Shown one piece after another: positions 62,306 through 64,000 of a stretch of 64,000 nt of DNA. The position numbers were made by a program, and so were the translations under genes. The notes beneath the pieces were generated by a model. The model saw nothing but the letters and a program-made list of their open reading frames with translations. It searched no databases and was not told the DNA's origin. The stretch comes from Pseudomonadaceae bacterium SI-3 (GTDB taxonomy: Bacteria; Pseudomonadota; Gammaproteobacteria; Pseudomonadales; Pseudomonadaceae): positions 1,860,001 to 1,924,000 of the forward strand of contig CP026511.1 of the NCBI GenBank assembly GCA_004010935.1, given 5' to 3'. Position 1 is the first letter of the stretch. Each line of letters opens with the position of its first letter.

Positions 62306-63694
62306 CTACATGATGACTTTGTCGCGCAACTTGTCGGCAGCCTGATTGAGCGCCTGGATGACGCGCTCTTTGTCGAAGTTCTGCACGCCGTTGGTGTCGA
62401 GATACATCGAGAAACCGGGCAGTTCGTGCTCGACGAAGCTGTTGGTAGCACCGAGGTCGCGACGGAAGTCGACCACTTGGTAGATCTGCACCGGACGGGT
62501 GAAGCCTTTGACTGTGATCTGGCCTTTGTCGCGGCACATGATGACGTCTTTGACCAAGGAATAGGTCTCGTGGGAAATGAGGATTTCCCCTGCCTCGGCG
62601 GAGCTCTCCAGGCGGCTCGCCAGATTCACTTCGCGACCGATGATTGTGTAGTCCATTCGGGTGTCGGCGCCAAAGTTGCCGACTGTGCAGTAACCGGTGT
62701 TGATGCCCATGCGTATTTCCATCGGCTTGGTAATGCCTTGGCCGCGCCACTGTTGGCGAAGGACTTTCATGTGCTTGCGCATGGCGATAGCCATCGAAAC
62801 GGCGGCCACTGCATCCTTTTTCGCACCCTGGCTGGCGGGGTCGCCAAAGAACACCATGACGCAATCACCGACGAACTTATCGATCGTGCCGCCGTACTTG
62901 AGAGTGATCTTCGACATCTCGTTGAGGTAGGTATTGAGCAGATCGGTCAGGGCTTCAGCTTCCAGCTCTTCGGAAAGTTCGGTGAATCCCTTGATGTCGG
63001 AAAAGAACACCGTGAGCTTCTTGCGTTGGGTTTCCAGTCGCACGCTGCGCTTGCCGGAAAAAATCGATTCCCACACCTGTGGAGACAGGTACTTGGCGAG
63101 ATTGCGTGCCAACCGCGCAGCTTTCGCCTGCTGGGCTTCGACTTCGCTGCGTGCCTGAGCCAGTCGGATTCCCTGTTGGTGCACGTAATAAGCCGTTACG
63201 CACACGTACAGGGTGGTGAACAGGATGCTGACTGCCGATACCAGAACCGAGCTGACCCCCTCGAAACGCAAAGGCACCAGTAAGCTGGTCAGTCCGACGC
63301 CGATGCACACCATCAATAGCGTCATCAATAGATGACGCAGACTACCGACCACCAGCGCGCTGAAACTCAGCGTCAGTAGAAACATGAGGCTCGGCACAAG
63401 GCTGCATCCGAGCAGCACGATACCGGCGCCCGCGTTCAAGGCATCGAGGCACAACAGGGTCTGGGAGGTTTTCTCCGGGTGTTCGCGCTTGAAGCGGTAG
63501 CTCAGGTGATAGGCAAAGTGCGGATACAAGAGCGTATAGGGCACCAACCACAAAAGGTCGAGTGCGAACTGCTGGCTATAGACACCGGCGGCGAGCGTGG
63601 CGGCGCAGATCAGATAGGCGAAGACCCGCGCGTAATATTCACGCAGTGGACGAGTCGCGAGCCCGTTACGTCGTTCACCGGTCACGGTAGACAT
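62306..63694 (-). CDS. cyaB: MASE2-domain adenylate cyclase (CyaB-like, class III)
   Basis: CyaB makes cAMP; in P. aeruginosa it feeds Vfr-dependent control of virulence and twitching. The 462-residue protein has an N-terminal MASE2 membrane sensor with six helices (~15–190), a coiled linker (ARSEVEAQQAKAARLARNLAKYLSP, ~200–225) and a class III cyclase domain (~240–425). Metal-binding aspartates are in FFSDIKGFTELSEELEAE and VGDCVMVFFGDP; MGINTGYCTVGNFGADTRMDYTIIGREVNLASRLE follows. Length is close to the 463 residues of P. aeruginosa CyaB. ATG 63694 (MSTVTGERR) is preferred to 63757. Confidence 0.92.
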   Translation of the reverse strand: MSTVTGERRNGLATRPLREYYARVFAYLICAATLAAGVYSQQFALDLLWLVPYTLLYPHFAYHLSYRFKREHPEKTSQTLLCLDALNAGAGIVLLGCSLVPSLMFLLTLSFSALVVGSLRHLLMTLLMVCIGVGLTSLLVPLRFEGVSSVLVSAVSILFTTLYVCVTAYYVHQQGIRLAQARSEVEAQQAKAARLARNLAKYLSPQVWESIFSGKRSVRLETQRKKLTVFFSDIKGFTELSEELEAEALTDLLNTYLNEMSKITLKYGGTIDKFVGDCVMVFFGDPASQGAKKDAVAAVSMAIAMRKHMKVLRQQWRGQGITKPMEIRMGINTGYCTVGNFGADTRMDYTIIGREVNLASRLESSAEAGEILISHETYSLVKDVIMCRDKGQITVKGFTRPVQIYQVVDFRRDLGATNSFVEHELPGFSMYLDTNGVQNFDKERVIQALNQAADKLRDKVIM

Positions 63695-63867
63695 TATGGT
63701 TGCTATCCCTGAAAGAAACCGGCGCTCTGGAATGCGCCGTTGGAGGCGACAGCGCATCGGTCGGCGCTGGCTCGGCGATCATAACCAAGTCGCCACCACT
63801 GCGCCAAACCGCCGGTCCATTCCGTGACCGGCAGCCGTTGCGGCGCGGCCCGGATGACCTAGTTGGA

Positions 63868-64000
63868 TCAGAATCGAATCTTGCCGGTGAGCATGTCCTT
63901 CAGCATCACCCAATCACCAAGAAAGCTGTACAGCGGGTACTGAAACGTCGCTGGACGGTTCTTCTCGAAGATGAAGTGTCCGACCCAGGCAAACCCGTAT
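63868..64000 (-). CDS. DUF962/Mpo1-like membrane protein, C-terminal end (5' end outside window)
   Basis: The frame runs from the window edge to a TGA at 63870–63868 and encodes about 43 residues. They read YGFAWVGHFIFEKNRPATFQ, then YPLYSFLGDWVMLKDMLTGK and the end. The GHFIFEKNRPATF–YPLYS–GDW pattern is the conserved C-terminal part of DUF962/Mpo1-like proteins, an iron-dependent dioxygenase-type family with a histidine in GHF as one ligand. The rest of the gene lies beyond the window. Confidence 0.8.
   Translation of the reverse strand, partial: YGFAWVGHFIFEKNRPATFQYPLYSFLGDWVMLKDMLTGKIRF

Overview
The window is a GC-rich, densely coding stretch of a gammaproteobacterial chromosome. Gene content and local order point to Pseudomonas sensu lato, probably the P. 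stutzeri (Stutzerimonas) group. The reasons are the blocks queF–DUF4404–mlaA–PilZ–rssB–rssC–tal–dusA, slt–uup, MoxR–GFA–VWA–DUF748–cysK, and MarR–fimV-like–plpD–SelT/W, plus aceK, recQ with an extended C-terminus, and a CyaB-type cyclase. From memory these blocks exist in P. aeruginosa but in other arrangements, so the window looks like a mosaic of core blocks with accessory insertions. I found no tRNA, rRNA, IS element, integrase, phage gene or CRISPR array.

Layout. (1) 1–7.6 kb: end of an ABC-2 exporter, queF, then outer-membrane lipid maintenance (mlaA), a PilZ protein, an RssB-type regulator/phosphatase with its STAS partner (general stress control), transaldolase and a tRNA dihydrouridine synthase. 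(2) 7.6–8.45 kb: a gap with no convincing gene. (3) 8.4–21.3 kb: an exopolysaccharide locus on the minus strand. In transcription order it holds an initiating sugar-phosphate transferase, Wzb phosphatase, Wzc autokinase, a GH5 glycosidase, a Wzy-like polymerase, a GT2 and a GT26 glycosyltransferase, Gmd and Rmd (GDP-D-rhamnose supply) and the Wza export lipoprotein. No Wzx flippase is visible. An AlgU-like promoter lies ahead of the first gene and several strong RNA hairpins sit in the gaps. (4) 21.5–32.4 kb: housekeeping genes (YegS lipid kinase, CheV, MOSC protein, Slt, Uup, a Usp, glutamine amidotransferase) and small membrane proteins. (5) 32.4–38.3 kb: VWA protein, GFA protein, MoxR ATPase, AsmA-like protein, cysK and a DMT exporter. 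(6) 38.4–45.2 kb: aceK, a 41-residue ORF, GST, DTW tRNA-modification enzyme, YbaN- and YecA-type proteins, recQ. (7) 45.3–50.7 kb: a MarR regulator with palindromic sites before it, a FimV-like protein, the type Vd patatin autotransporter PlpD and a SelT/SelW-like protein. (8) 50.7–60.4 kb: a sugar-acid catabolic island. Two LysR regulators flank or face an AraD1/FAH enzyme, alpha-ketoglutarate semialdehyde dehydrogenase, a complete TRAP transporter and an IlvD/Edd sugar-acid dehydratase. (9) 60.4–64 kb: DMT exporter, AraC regulator, MASE2 adenylate cyclase and the start-less end of a DUF962 protein.

How they work together. The EPS locus carries most of a Wzy-dependent capsule/EPS machine whose repeat unit probably contains D-rhamnose. 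The catabolic island should import a pentonate such as L-arabinonate and convert it by two dehydrations and one oxidation to 2-oxoglutarate. The sugar dehydrogenase and lactonase are absent, so the substrate is probably the acid rather than the free sugar. Functions come from recognising families in the translated sequence; no database search was run.
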